64,000 nucleotides of DNA from Trichosphaerium sp. ATCC 40318 (GCA_038496445.1 JALMLS010000594.1:143520-207519), one strand, 5' to 3'. Shown: positions 1 to 13,004, counted from the first letter of the stretch. Numbers and translations: made by a program. Notes: generated by a model not told the origin, from the letters alone.

Positions 1-3000
1 CAATTCAAGCGCTCTGGAGAGGAAAGAAAGCGCGTACCCTAGTATCTCGTATAAAGGCCGCTACTACTATCCAAACAGCCTACAGAGGGTATGCTGCACG
101 CAAGAGGCTTGCTACGTTAAAGAGCATCGTCAAAATCCAAGTACGAAAGAGAAAGATCAAGACGAAACTCTGACATTTCTACTTTTTAGTCATTGATTCG
201 TATGACCAAAGAACGCAATGATTTTGTTAAATCAAGAAGCTCTATCGTTTGTATTCAGAGTCTTGCTCGTGGTAATGCTGCCAGGCAATCAACTAAGGAG
301 TTGCGTGCCTCTATCAAGATTACTGCGTTCATGCGTATGGTTGTTGCTAGACGTCAGTTTATCCGCTCGAAGAATGCTTCAATCAAGATTCAATCTATTT
401 GGAGAATGCATAGTGCTAAGAAGTCGTACACATCAACAAGAGAAAGTATTGTACTCTTACAGAGCGCTTTCAGACGTGCAACACAAATGCAGCAACTTGA
501 GAAAGCAGTACAAGCTGCCACAACTATTCAAGTATGGTTTTTCTTTTTTTTTAGTTATTATTTTCCTTTTGTGCTTATGTTTTGTCTCCAGTCTATCGTT
601 AGAGGCTTTGCTGCAAAGAAACGTTATATCACTGCTCGCAAGAATATCATCCGTGCACAATCTGTTGTCCGTAGGCATCAAGCTCAATCTAAATACAACA
701 CCTTGCGCCAGTCTACAATCAAAGTTCAAGTAAGTTTTTTTTGCCTGTTCAGCCTTTTTTGCACTTTTTCTTTCTTCTGTTGCTAAATTCTTTCTTTTAC
801 AGGCATTGTGGCGTAGCGTTCTAGCTCGTAAACGAACATCTAGAATGAAGAGTGAGATTAGAGCTGCAACAATGATACAATCACTTGTTCGCATGCACCA
901 ACGTCGTTCTGAATACAATGCTCTTCGTGGAAGCGCAATCAAAATACAAGTACGACTTTTACAGCCACAAGAGATCTTTTACTGTGTTCTGACTATTGTA
1001 TAGGCTGTATGGCGTATGTCTTCTCAGAAGAAAGCGTATACTACTCTGAAGGCTGGTGCTATTAAGATCCAATCTATTTGGAAGATGACTGTTCAAAAAC
1101 GTGACTATAAAAATCTTATCAATGCAACAATCAAATTGCAATCTCTTTGGAGAGGAAAACGTGCACGTGCTTTTGTTTCAAAAATCAAAGCTGTAACAAT
1201 TATTCAATCATTATGGCGTGGTAGACAAGGTAGATCAAGCTTCCTTGCGCTCAAAAAGTCAGCAACAAAGATACAAGTAAGTATTTAGTTTTTATCTCTT
1301 CTTCTTTGTTTTTTTTGATGTCTTTGACTTACTCATCAACAAGGCTACTTGGCGCATGGTACAAGAAAGAAGGACGTACCAAAAGCAGAGAAAGTGTGCT
1401 GTTAAGCTTCAAGCTTTCTGGCGTATGTGGGCTGAGAGACGTGACTTTAATGAACTTAAGACTGTGATGATATTGGCTCAGTCTTTATGGCGTGGTGTTG
1501 CTGCAAGAAAACATGTTAAGAAACTTCGTGCTGCTATTAAAATTCAGTCGATTTTCCGCATGGCTAAGCAACGCTCGTTGTATAAGAACCTTAAATCATC
1601 AGCTATTACAGTACAGAAGCTATGGAGAGGTAAGATGGCCAGAAAAGAAGCTTTGCGTTTGCGTTCTGCCATCACCATTCAGGTTCGTTTTTCTTTCTTA
1701 TTTTTTAAGTATTTCACCTGTTGCTTGTTTGTTGTTCCTTATTGACCTCTAATAATAGTCTACATGGCGTATGGTAAAGCAGAAGAGGCAGTACACCAAA
1801 GAGAAATCGAGTGCTGTTAAGCTTCAAGCGTTCTGGCGCATGTGCTCTGAAAAACGTAACTTTCAAGTTTTACGAAAGTCTGCAGTCATTGTACAGTCAC
1901 TATGGCGTGGTATCCGTGCGAGAAAGTTTGCCTCAAAGATCCGTGCTATCATTACCGTACAAGCATTATGGAGAGGCAAGAAAGCTAGACAACATGTCAA
2001 AGAAATTAGAGCAGCAATCAAAATCCAATCTGTTTTCCGCATGGTCAAGGAAAAACGTTCGTTCAACAAGATAAAATCATCTGCTATTACAATACAAGTA
2101 CGTTATTAAAATAAGAGCCAAAAAAGGGTGACTCTCTTGGTCGTGAAAGCGAAAAACTTTTTTTTTTTGGGCTTTTATTTTTGACTTTTGTGCTGATGAT
2201 TTTCTTCTTAGGCTGCTTGTCGTATGATGTCACAACGTTCTCGTTTTAATACTCTTAAAGCTGGCGCTATAAAGGGTCAATCCCTATGGCGTATGATACG
2301 CCAACAGCGCTCTTTCCTTGCGTTGAAAGAAGGTGCTATAAAGGCACAGTCTTTGTTTAGAGGAATAAAAGCAAGACGTGATTACAAGCGATTACGTGCT
2401 GCTATCACTATCCAACGTTTCGCTAGAGGATCGTTGGCTAGAAAAGCATACAAACAAGATGTTGAGAAGGTCAAAAAAGCCCAAGCTACTGTCAGAAGGT
2501 TTTTGGCTCAAAAACAATATGCAAGATTAAGAGCTTCTATTGTCCTTCAAACACATGTACGTCACATGATCCTTTATTGTTTGTACTTGATTTACACGCA
2601 TGTATCCTTACACATTTGTTCAGGTACGAGCATTTAACGCTTCTCAAGAGCTCAAGAGAGGTGTTAATGCGGCTGCCAAGATTCAAGCTGCTTGGCGTGG
2701 TCACGTTGCCAGAAATCATGTTGAATCTATCAAGGCTGCAGCTGTTGTGATTCAGAAGGTATGGCGTGGACGTCAAGCCAGAAGATTTGCTGCCAAATTG
2801 AGAGCTGTTATTTTCATCCAGGTATGTTTTCTCTTTTTTGGAGCTTCGCGCAGCGACATCTTTGCTTACTCTTCTTTCTAGTCTCAGAGACGTATGGTTG
2901 TAGCCAGGAGAGCTTACCTAAAGCTTCGTTCTGCTACTGTCAAGATTCAAGCACAGTGGAGGATGCAAAAGGAAAAGAAAGCATTCAGAGTTAAACAAAA

Positions 3001-5279
3001 CGCTGCCATCAAGATCCAATCTGTTGCACGTATGGCTCAAGAACGTGCTAGATTTACTACTCTAAAATCTTCGGCTATCACATTGCAAGCCTTGTGGAGA
3101 GGCAAGGAAGCTAGAAAACAAGCTATTTACCTCAGAGCTGCGATTAAGATTCAGGTACTTTTTTTTTTTGACATTTTTTTCTTGCTTTTTTCTTAGAAAA
3201 ACAACTTGTTGTTAACGTATCTCTTTTTTAGTCTGCTTGGCGTATGGTTTCTGAAAAGCGTCGATATGAGGCACTCAAGAGCGCTACAATCAAAGCACAA
3301 GCGCTTATCCGTGGAAAGATCCAAAAGCGTTCTTTCACTGAGAAGAAAAAAGCAACGATTGCAATTCAAACTGCTTGGCGTGCAAACAGAGCTCGTGCTC
3401 TTCTTGCAAGGATGAAAGCTGCTGTGAAGATCCAATCATTATGGCGTATGTCCTCACAAAGGACTCAATTCCTAGCTCTTAAAAAGGCAGCAACAGCTGC
3501 TCAGAGTCTATGGAGAGGACGTAATGCTCGTGTTCATGTCACTCAAATAAGATCTGCTATTAAGATACAAGTAAGTCAGAGGAAGAAACTACTTTTTTTT
3601 TTCATTCTTGTTTTGGTTGGAAGTGAGTGAGCTTGTGTGCTAATGTTGTATTTCTGTAGTCTGTTGTACGTATGGTACAATGCAGGAAATCGTTTGTAGA
3701 AAAGAAGGATGCCTGTGTTACATTCCAACGTATTTTCCGTGGAAAACAAGCAAGAGAACAAGTTGCTAGACTCCGTGCTGCCATTAAGGTTCAATCAGTT
3801 TTCCGTATGTACAAAGCAAAGATGATCTTGGCTCAATTACGTCGTGAACATCATGAACGTCAGCAACACAATGCTGCAACTCTTATACAGTCAATGGTAC
3901 GCCTATTAGTACTATAAAATCGAAGTTTTGGCTAATAATAATTCAGATACGTCAACGTAATGTCGCCTTCAATGTTTGTGTTAACGTGAATCAAATTGCA
4001 AAATGCCAAGCTTTCTTTCGTGGATTCTTGGTTCGAAAACAACTCAAAGAAACTCGCCGAGCAGTATCTCTAGCTCAAGCCCTATGGCGTGGAAAGATTG
4101 CACGCACTCGTGTTGCAAAGCTTAAGGCAGCAAAGGTCATCCTTACTCGATACAGAGCTATTAAGGCCAGAAAAGAATTTCTTTCTTTGAAACGAGCAAC
4201 AGTTTTGATTCAAGCAAGATTCAGAGGTAACAAAGTACGCGATTCTTATGCCCATATTCGTGCACAAAGACAAGAATCTGCTGCCTTGAAGATACAGAGT
4301 CTTGTGAGAAGACATGCTGCATACAATCGTGCACAACGTATAGAGCCTTCAGCTGTTAAGATACAGGTGAGTCTTATTTTTTTCTTTATTTTTTCTGATT
4401 CTTGTCCGTTTTTCTCTTCTGTTCTTTTGTACTAAGTTTAATAATAGTCGTTATGGCGTGGATATGTATCTAGAAAACGTACAACAAAGAAGATTCAAGA
4501 TATTCGCGTTCGCCTTGCAAAAACACGTCAGGAGTTTTCAGCGAATAAAACACTTGGATACAGAACAAAACAAGCACTTCATACTCTATTGAAATCAAAG
4601 CAATTGACACCAATCAGACGTGCCTTGAGCCTACTTGGTACGTTTAACACTCAGAAAGTGTATGAATCTATGTATAGTTGTACTGACGCCTTGTTTTCGT
4701 AGATCTTTCGACCAGATATTCACCTCTTTGCGCATCGTATTGTGTTCAAATCAACTGCGTTGATATCATCCTTGATCTCTTAACTCGCCTTAACCGCTCT
4801 GCTCCTCATCTTAGTATCTTAACTCTTGGTCTTAATGTACTACTCAACTTGTCTCTTTACCCAGCTACATCTAGTGCTGTGTTCTCGAGCAATTTGTGTG
4901 TCACTACACTAATGACTGTCATGACGAAGTATAAAGACCAAAATGAAGTTTTCAGAGTTGCTGCACAACTCTTCTATGTACTCCTATCTTTTTGTCCTGC
5001 GAGGATGGAAAAGCTTCGCTCAAGTGTATATGGAGGTCGATGGAATCACAAAGCAATCGTACAGGTACGTTATCTTGATGATGAGTTTTCTGAACTTTTT
5101 TGATTTATGAGGGGTTGATTGTTGACTTGTTTTTTTTCTAGCAATTACAAGCTACCAAGAGGATGATGGTAAAACGTTTTGGTATGCAAAAGAAAGCACG
5201 AAAGCCTGTTAATATGCTCACGTCTACAAAACGTGCTATAAGCCAATTAGACTCACTTCTTGGTGTTCTTGTAAAGTAA
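1..5279 (+). CDS. ASPM/Asp-like spindle protein, 3' part (IQ-repeat region and C-terminus)
   Basis: The 5' end lies outside the window. Exons run 1-140, 190-531, 592-729, 803-949, 1004-1276, 1344-1682, 1759-2097, 2212-2556, 2624-2821, 2882-3154, 3232-3570, 3660-3896, 3947-4366, 4448-4637, 4703-5064 and 5142-5279. The protein is dozens of calmodulin-binding IQ motifs (IQxxxRGxxxR, often IQSLWRG or IQSxWRM) in series, spaced about 23 residues. After the IQ array comes a helical region with LNVLLNLSLYPATSSAVF, which resembles the conserved C-terminal helical domain of ASPM/Asp. ASPM family members focus spindle poles and bind calmodulin. Almost all introns are phase 0 and fall directly after the Gln codon of an IQ motif. 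A myosin heavy chain tail is a less likely alternative because the array is far too long and is followed by the ASPM-like C-terminus. The calponin-homology N-terminus expected for ASPM cannot be seen here. Confidence 0.85.
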
Positions 5280-5505
5280 AAAAAAAAAATCCAACCGAAT
5301 AAAAACCACAAAGTGTACTTTTAGTCATTGACTTTGTTTTTTGTCGTTACTTGGACTACATTCAATACATCACGTGATCAGAAGTTTTGTAGTTTGAAAA
5401 AAAAATACAATTGAACTACCATTGACTTGAGTTTGTGATTGTTAGTACTCGTGTTGAACCACCAACGCTAGCTTAAGTCTCGCAGTACAAGTTTATTTTG
5501 TATTG

Positions 5506-7146
5506 ATGTCTTGCGAGACATTTTGGCCTTTACACCTTGAATGCAGCGGAAGAGGAACTTGCGTTAATGGTACATGTGTATGCAACCATGGGTAAGCGTA
5601 AATAGGGGTTTTAATAAATAACAAGAGGTAATCGCCTTATTTCTTTTTAAAATCAGCTAGATGGTCTGGTGACGGCTTAATGATGAGGTTAATAGACGAT
5701 CAAGGGCATAATATTGCTTGTTACTCAAATAAATACGCTGTAATCGGTGCATACAGTGTAGCGCTTCTGGTGGGCACAATATCAGTATTTATAGCGCTGT
5801 GGAAGCTCTTATCAGTAATAAGCAAGTATAAATGGCCAGATATCTACAACTTTGATAAAAACCTTAGCGTTTACCTCCTTATCATTTTCAGCGGCGTAGG
5901 TACAGACCAAGAATGATTTAGTGTTTTTGCAACGCTTTATTTTTTTGGATTTTCTTCTCTCCCTCTCGTATCCAGCACGTGATTACAAAGTAATTGATTT
6001 GTATATACAATATATACATTGTTAATTGCTAAGCATGGATTGTTTGGGAGGGTATTTTTAGCTCAAAAATCATTCTCAACTTGCGGTTACTAAAGTTTTT
6101 TGTAGGAGGTATTTGTACAGCAGCACTTGTTATTGGCGGTTTTAAGATTACAACGGATGTGACATTACTTATATTTGTGTTATTTTCTTCAAGTAGTAAC
6201 AATGCAGTACTTACAATTATGTCTTTAAGACTCACAAGGTGCGACACTAAATTAAGAAAAAAAAACCATTACAAACTTGACATTACTCAGTTGCTTTCTA
6301 TTTGCAACCACGTGTTTGTTTTGAAGTTGCGTATTCATTATATTATTTTTTTGCTGATCACGTGAATACTGACTTGTTTGGCTATAGAGTTATTGAGAGA
6401 GTGCCTCATGTTTCTCGTTTCAGCAGTTCAATGACTTGGATAAAAACAGTTCAATACATTACCAGTTTTGTATTTGTTACTGGATTTTGGTGTGTTCCAA
6501 TGCTTGTATTTTTTTCGAATGGGTCATCATTCAGGGGTACGCCATCACATTGAACTAAATCCTCCCTTTTTTGGTTTTTATTTAAAAAGCAAGTGTACTG
6601 GACGTGTTTCTCTCACATACCTTCCGTATACATCAATATTCTTTTTCCCGTTAAGGGCTATTTTTGATGTACAAGAAAAGTATGAAAGTTTTTTATAGTG
6701 AGGGAGAGCATGCAGAATACTTGCATATTTTATGTCAGCTAATGTTTTCCTTAGTTCGTTTGCTTTATCTTACGATCATACTATTTGTTTTTACATTCAT
6801 ACCGCAAACTATCCTTTATCTTGTTTTTACTAGAAGGATAATTCACGGATTAAACAAAGGAATAGAACTTTCTGGAAATGCAGAACTTGTCAAGCCAACA
6901 ATTAAGAAATTAAAAGGATTAAGGTTATCTCTTATTATACCATCATGTGTCATCATGGCACTTGTTTTTACTGTATTGTTATTTATTGCTTTAATGGATT
7001 ATCTCATATTCATTGCTTTCTGTGCACATAACGCTGGTTTGATAAGAATTACATGGATTGTACTTAAAGAAAACAACAAAAATTCATCAACAAGTAGCTC
7101 CAAGAACTCACGGCCTGCACCTGTTAATGTCACTGTTGGACAATAA
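5506..7146 (+). CDS. EGF-like domain / multi-pass membrane protein (7TM-like)
   Basis: Exon 1 (from ATG 5506) encodes a short extracellular EGF-like unit, CSGRGTCVNGTCVCNHG, which continues across an intron near 5594-5659 into GWSGDGLMM. Hydrophobic segments follow: about 5734-5805 (YSVALLVGTISVFIALW), 5863-5895, 6084-6140, 6160-6200, 6450-6520, 6735-6835 and 6925-7035. The C-terminal tail is polar and rich in Ser and Asn (NSSTSSSKNSRPAP). The topology suggests an outside EGF domain with about seven membrane helices, perhaps a surface receptor or sensor. No family signature such as a GPCR DRY motif is evident. Several introns contain CACGTG, for example 6309 and 6359. The exact exon joins around 5895-6062, 6240-6390 and 6530-6690 are not certain, so the membrane-segment count is approximate. 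Ligand and signalling partner are unknown. Confidence 0.6.
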
Positions 7147-7408
7147 AATACCCCCCTTGTACTACTAAAATACCTTTCTATTGGGTTTGCAAATACTGTT
7201 CACATAATTGATGAGCTGCTTTTTTGAAGCACCCAAAACATCATCCAAAAAATAGAACAAAACGGCTAAAACTTACTGTTTTCAAAGAAATATATAACAT
7301 GCTCCAAATTTCGCAACAAGTAGTGTAAACCCATTACAGTACTCTAATATGTACAAAGAACCAAAAGAAACAATCTTGGCAATGAAAGCAGACACTGAAT
7401 TCAAGCTG

Positions 7409-8557
7409 CTATAACTCAAAGTCTAGTTGATGTAAAGCCCATATATCATCATAAGAGGGGGTGGGCCCAGATGACCAGCCACTGTTTATAGATAAATCAT
7501 CATAAAAGTCAAGCCCTGATGAATCAGTGTTTGGAGAGAAAGGATATCCACTTGTGAAGAATACTATACCAGGAATTATCACGTCTTCAGTCACAAAAGT
7601 ATTATGTGCTATCAAAGTATGAATACCTTTCAATACCTTAACCCCATCATCACTAACTTTGGTATGACTAACATAAAGAGTATGTACACCGACCAACGCT
7701 TTAATACCTTCATCAGTAACCCTAGTACCTGTAATATTAACCTCATGTGCACCAGCTAATTCCTTGATGCCCTCATCAGTTATTTTGTAGCAATACGACA
7801 AGTCAATAGTGTGTACACCAGCCAACGCTTTAACACCTTCATCAGAGAACGTGTTACATCTACCCAAGTTTATAGTATGCACACCAGCAAGAAACTTGAG
7901 TCCTTCATCAGTAACAAATGAACTCCTTAAGTCGACAGTATGAATACCACCCAATGTCATAATACTAGCATCAGATGGTGCAGCTTCGCTAAGATCAATT
8001 GAATGTAATCTACAGCACTCGTAATCGACATCTTCTCCAAATAGACCTTCAATACCTGATGTTTTAAATCCAGCAAGAACACAGATAATATCATCCCCAC
8101 GGTCGTTGTCTTGTAGAAAGAAATGTTAGAATGATTAGATGATGTGATAGACAGGTGTTGTACCAACAATGTTATTATCTAGGGTTAGGACTTTAACTGC
8201 AGTCTTCGTCTTTCGTGCTTCAGAGAACATATTGTTGAATAGGTACGCTTGAGCTAGTGTTCTTATTATCACTGTATTGTACCCAACGATGTTATGAATG
8301 ATAGAGCAAAGGTGTCTACAACTTTGTGACACTGAGAAGCGGGTTTTTGTCGTATTTTCAAGTATTTTACTCAAAATCTCAATAGGGAGCTCCAGTAAGT
8401 TTGTAGGTCTATGTTGCGTATGAAAAAATATTTGGGGACAAATTAACGTACGAATGGACGTTATATCTTTCTGACATGTTGTAAACGCCTTTGGTGACTT
8501 TTTTGGGTTAAAATTGAAGCCAAGTGAGGGTCTGTTAACTACACGTGGTGTTATCAC
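7409..8557 (-). CDS. F-box / leucine-rich-repeat protein
   Basis: Two exons are visible, with a 54-nt intron at 8110-8163 (gtacaac...ctacaag) that joins NNIV to DNDRGDDIICVLAGF in frame. The first exon carries an F-box, LLELPIEILSKILENTTKTR, followed by SCRHLCSIIHNIVGYN. The second holds LRRs of the form GVHTIDLSYCYKITDEGIKEL, about six units, then an acidic, Ser/Pro-containing tail. Such proteins usually bind Skp1 through the F-box and present a substrate on the LRR surface to a cullin ubiquitin ligase. The protein is closely related to the gene at 62530-63276 (shared F-box, VGYxxxxxRTLxQA linker and TDEGIKALAGVHTI repeats). There is no ATG in frame before the F-box, so the true start is probably on an upstream exon that I could not place; 8557 marks only the open frame. 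CACGTG sites at 8542 and 8554 lie within this 5' part. Confidence 0.75.
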
Positions 8558-9083
8558 GTGATTCTAGAATGGAAAATCCGAAAATAATTTTGATAGCAAT
8601 CACAACTTGCTTGTGTTATACTGAGAATAGCAACTGACTGTACTTGGTTTATCATTTCGCTAATGGATTGAGGCCTATGTCTGTGACTCTTGTCCACTTT
8701 ATATATACACTCCATACAACGCTACATCTTCATCCGTCATACCGTGAACTCCAGCAGGACTTTGAATTGAAAGCAAGAAGTGAATGTCAGATGATAGGCC
8801 AACCACAGTTGGCAGCCTGTTTAAGTATTGCAACATTTGGCGTATAGACTATATTCTTTTGAGCGCAGGTCAAGGACGTACAGCTTTGATATCTCCTATT
8901 TGTTAGATAAAACAGCCGAAGTTCACATTGCGGAGGTCCAAACGTCTCAACGAGGGACGTAATGGTGTCTAAACAAAGTCACACAATCGCGATTCTATGG
9001 TGTCATTTCACTTCGCGTGTAGTTTACACTTTTGGTCATCTTGTAAGGTATCCAGGGATTTTTATTGCTTTTGGTGATAGTGT
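8558..9083. other. Intergenic spacer between two minus-strand genes
   Basis: No coding pattern was found. The open frame at 8644-8847 has no recognisable motifs and no splice context. The stretch should hold the promoter and possible first exon of the F-box/LRR gene on its left and the 3' end of the GH57-like gene on its right. Confidence 0.5.
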
Positions 9084-12000
9084 TTATGAAACGTATACAT
9101 GGTAAATATCTGTTTTTTTAACATTACCATGTACATCAACAGCAGATATATAGTAATCCAAAAGAACTTGTTTGTATCCTTTTAGTTCGTAAAAGTATCC
9201 ATCGCTTATTACTGTAGGTGGGAAAGAGAATTTAACATTACCCTTTGGATCAGCTGCAGGCATGGTGCGCTTTGTCATTGTGAAAGTCTACAAGTACAAG
9301 GTGAACATAAGCGAAAACTACAGTTGGTATGTTGGTTTGTTGTATGCCGTACCTTCCAAGGACCTGGCGCATCTAGTCCATAATCTTTAGGCTCATATAC
9401 TTCATTTGAGTTATCACTAAGAGGATTGACACCATCTGAATCCTCTCGGACATTCAAAGTAACATTTTGGACACCACTGACATCAAAAACTGAACTTGAC
9501 GTGAGCAACACTACTACTTCTGCAAATAAAGGAACGTACCAAAACTGTACACGTAGAAATCACGTGACATATTAGTGTATTTATAGTTCCATAAAGATCC
9601 CATACCATAACCACCAGGGTTATAAGGGTGTCGCATTACATACCTAACAATATAAACAACCAAAAATTGTAAAAAAAATAGTACTCACCATACACTTGGA
9701 GGAGTCTTATCTTGAGCGTTATTGGAAACTGACAACGCTTTTTTAGCGTGTTCTATTGCTGTATTGCAAGCAACAGATTGTTTATCAGCCATGTCTTGTA
9801 CTGCACCATAGTACACTATAGAGTTAAAGAAAGATCATAAACGAAAGAAGAAAAAGAAGTATTAAGGATACTGTAGCCAGACGTAAGAGAAGGAAGGTAG
9901 AAATGCCAAGCTAGTTCAGCCTCAGTAACTTTCCCTTTTGTTGGATTTTGTATTTGAGCAGTTCTAACACCACCTGATACATTTGCCGCCATTTCAACAT
10001 AATTCTAGGCAGACAAAAATTAGAAAATTAAAAAAAAACACTAATATCAATACGTACTTGTGCTGCTGTTATAACTGCCCAGTTACGTTCATTTACAGCC
10101 CATCCGTTAGGTATATCATAGTCAGGATATTGGCCTTTACCTTGAAGAGGTCTGTTCCAGTTAATGAATCTAGGAGATCCAAAGTCACCGTCTGCATTTA
10201 CCCTTCAAAAAAAATAAAGTAAACAAATAGTCTTAAAATCTTCAACTCACCATGGACCGTCTTCTACGTGAATGACATCATCTTCATCGACAGGGAAGTC
10301 TTTCAAGTATTGATTTATAGTTGTTGGATTGTATCCGTCTGATACAGCTGACTTTGCAAAGTTTTGTACACATTGCATGTAGTAAGAGTATCCGCCACCT
10401 TAATTTTTAGTCATTCTTCCAAAACAACGTGTGTCTGTTGTTGTCAAAATGGCGTACCAAAATCGTTATCGCCATCGTGAGCGAATAGCACTAGCATAGG
10501 ATGCTTTGGATCATTTTTGGAAGCTATATTTTGGATATCTTGTGTACCATAGCATTCGTAACCATCTTGCCAACTAAAATTTAACAAAGTTAGATACATT
10601 TACATTCTGTTAAAATACTCGCTTATTACCTCATTGCTTGGGCTGCTGGTACTACAATTATTTTATGCTCTTCGCCTGTATTAGGATCTACATGCTTAGC
10701 ATAATGAGGACGATATGAGAAAGGCTAATATTAGTACTTAGCATAAAACGATCAATCTTTGCAATTTGTAGTTACGTATGCATTGTTTGGCGTGCATCCA
10801 CGGGAAATACTTTGTTGGTGATAATCGGATTGCTTTGGGTTAACTTGATCAGCTGGATTAGGTGGGTTATTATTATCGCCATGCTAAAGTAGTTTTAGCG
10901 TCTGAGGAAGGTAAAGAAAAAAGTGAAAGAAAAACCAAACTCAGTTTTGTCTTTTCACAAGAGACTATTAACAGCGTACAATCGAATAAGGATAATCCTT
11001 GCAAGCACGTGATATGTGATTATTTGGTACAATAACCCATTCGATACCTTAACAAAAAATAAGATTGTAAAAGTCAACGAAAAAAAACACGTATTTGTTT
11101 TGTGATTCAGCCTCAAATTTCTTACCTTGCTTAACTAGTGTTGGTATCATACGCTCCGAAAAAGACATTTCTGCAGGAAAGAAACCTTTAGAATAAGGCA
11201 CGTTACCCCACGTCTTCGAATACATGAGTTTATGAGTCTCAATCTCAATATTAAAAGCCACAGGATCAACAAGAGGCGCAATAACACTTATTGGTGTTAG
11301 TACATTATTTTCATTTCAAATGCGTAACTGATGGTAAGTAAATGACACCATATCAAGCTTAGTTTCTCCGCCTATAAACATTATAAATACCGTCACGTGG
11401 AGAAAATACCAACACCTTCCTTATTAAGACAAAACAACAAAAAAAGAAATTTCTTTGTAACATTTTCTGTAGTTTTGTAGCGCACCTGATGTCTTATGTG
11501 ATGCCATATAGTTCGCATACGTTTTATTCCAGTCTTTGCCATACTGTCCATTATTCCAACCGTTATTAGCAAGACTGTTGATGTTCTCAATCAAGTCTGC
11601 AGCGTAGCTCACCTTACAATTGTTAGACAGGTCACAAAGTCTTGTTAAGCGTCAGAGACATACCTGAGCGCCTGCGTCTGCAAGGTTTGCGATAGTATTC
11701 AAAGCATCAGCGGCTCTGGATTGATAAATCGCCACACGATCAGCTTTCCCAAATACACTAGACATATCTGTCTCTGGGTGACCGCCTTGTTGATTTTGAA
11801 GCTATTTTAACGTTGTTAACCGTTGCACACGTGAAGAAGAAAAAAAAAGAATGTCGTCAAAGCACCAAGTTGCTTTATTGGTCTGATCTCGTACCTGGAG
11901 AGACTGGTATGCTTTTTGGTAGTTATTTGGGTCTGTTGGGATAGGTGCAGGCCACTATACGTTGTAAGGTGATAAAATAGCATCTAAAAGCTAATAAACG

Positions 12001-12114
12001 CACGTAAATAGGTTGTTGTAGGTGCCAGTGCCATGAAGTCTGAATGTTAGTATTTTGAGCTCCTAATACGCCTAAAAGGGAGACTAAAACTATTACTAGC
12101 GGTTTTATACCCAT
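9084..12114 (-). CDS. Secreted glycoside hydrolase family 57-like protein
   Basis: The first exon starts at ATG 12114 and encodes a signal peptide (MGIKPLVIVLVSLLGVLGAQ), then SWHWHLQQPIYWP split by an intron. The HWHLxQPIY pattern is typical of the N-terminal beta-strand of GH57-type (beta/alpha)7 barrels. Further exons give GFFPAEMSFSERMIPTLV (the PAExxFS motif of this group), ISRGCTPNNAYPFSYRPHYAKH, VPAAQAMSWQDGYECYGTQD and LVLFAHDGDNDFGGGYSYY. The C-terminal exons encode a probable beta-sandwich region ending VDVHGNVKKTDIYHVYVS. About a dozen short introns interrupt it, several containing CACGTG (9561, 11005, 11394, 11828). GH57 enzymes act on alpha-glucans; the substrate here is not determined. 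The family is mainly prokaryotic, so acquisition by transfer is possible, followed by intron gain. An upstream CACGTG pair lies at 12321 and 12437. Confidence 0.75.
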
Positions 12115-12504
12115 TTTGGTCTGAAAAGTAGAAACGGGGTGCCTTAAGCCACAAAAGCGAACTGTTCCCTTATTTCGACAAAACTAGAAAGTTTTGTTCC
12201 CCATTCTTGGCCATACAAATTATATTTGAGTCTCTGACGCTCCTTTCGTATGGTACCCTGCGATACCATTGTTGATGGTATCAGGCCTGTATTTTGAAAG
12301 GTGCAAATGTGACACATGAACACGTGAGACAACCGCATTTGTTTTCAAAGTTTGTATTATTTGGATATTTGTTAGCTGAGCTTATTACATGTATGCCATG
12401 TTAGCCGTATTACTAACATCAAATAGTTTATCTAATCACGTGACTTTGCAACATTGTATTCCGTTATGAATGAACATGAGTATATTTATTGGCAGCCCAA
12501 TTTT

Positions 12505-12903
12505 CTAAAGGTTACTTTAAAGGTGCCCATGGTGCTGTGATAATGAATAATTGTACAGACCAAAATTGGTTTGAAAATACACAAAGCTGGTTGCAAGCGC
12601 TTGATAGAGAGGCGCCAGATGATATACAAAAATACTTGTTGGAACAAAAAGTGACCTCCTAGAAGAAAGTGTTGTTGATGCTGATGTTGCTCAGGTATTA
12701 TAGCAACTGTACATTTTCTTAGTAGTAGGTGTAACCAACTTTAGGCATTTGCTGCTACACATGAGATGGTTCTTTGAATGCTCTGCCAAAGAATCTATGA
12801 ATGGTATGAAAACGTTAAGTCATACAAGTGTTTAATTCAGTATTTTGTAGTTAAAGAAACCTTTATTCTATTGGCATCCATGATGTACAACAATGAAGAA
12901 TGA
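12505..12903 (+). pseudogene. Rab-type small GTPase pseudogene (3' part)
   Basis: The text reads FSKGYFKGAHGAVIM, then FENTQSWLQALDREAPDDI, then (after a one-base frame change near 12645) KSDLLEESVVDADVAQ. An intron with GT-AG ends is at about 12695-12744, followed by AFAATHE and (after a second frame change near 12768) WFFECSAKESMN. These match the switch II follow-on YYRGAxG, the NKxDL guanine-specificity motif and the ESAK-type G5 motif of Rab GTPases in the right order. The N-terminal P-loop and DTAGQE exons are missing and the Asn of NKxD is lost at the frameshift. At least two frame disruptions and the missing 5' half support a dead gene. No intact parent copy is in the window. Confidence 0.7.
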
Positions 12904-13004
12904 CTGGTTATTGTATAGTAAATCTCGTTGTTTTATTTAACAAGTGGAAATCTGTCTTGGAGGTCGCATAACAATATCAGCTTGTTGATGGACTAAAAAA
13001 GTCT

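Noticed and set aside
457-942. Minus-strand open frame inside the ASPM-like exons.
   Set aside because: It is the antisense shadow of the IQ repeats, which read well and splice well on the plus strand.
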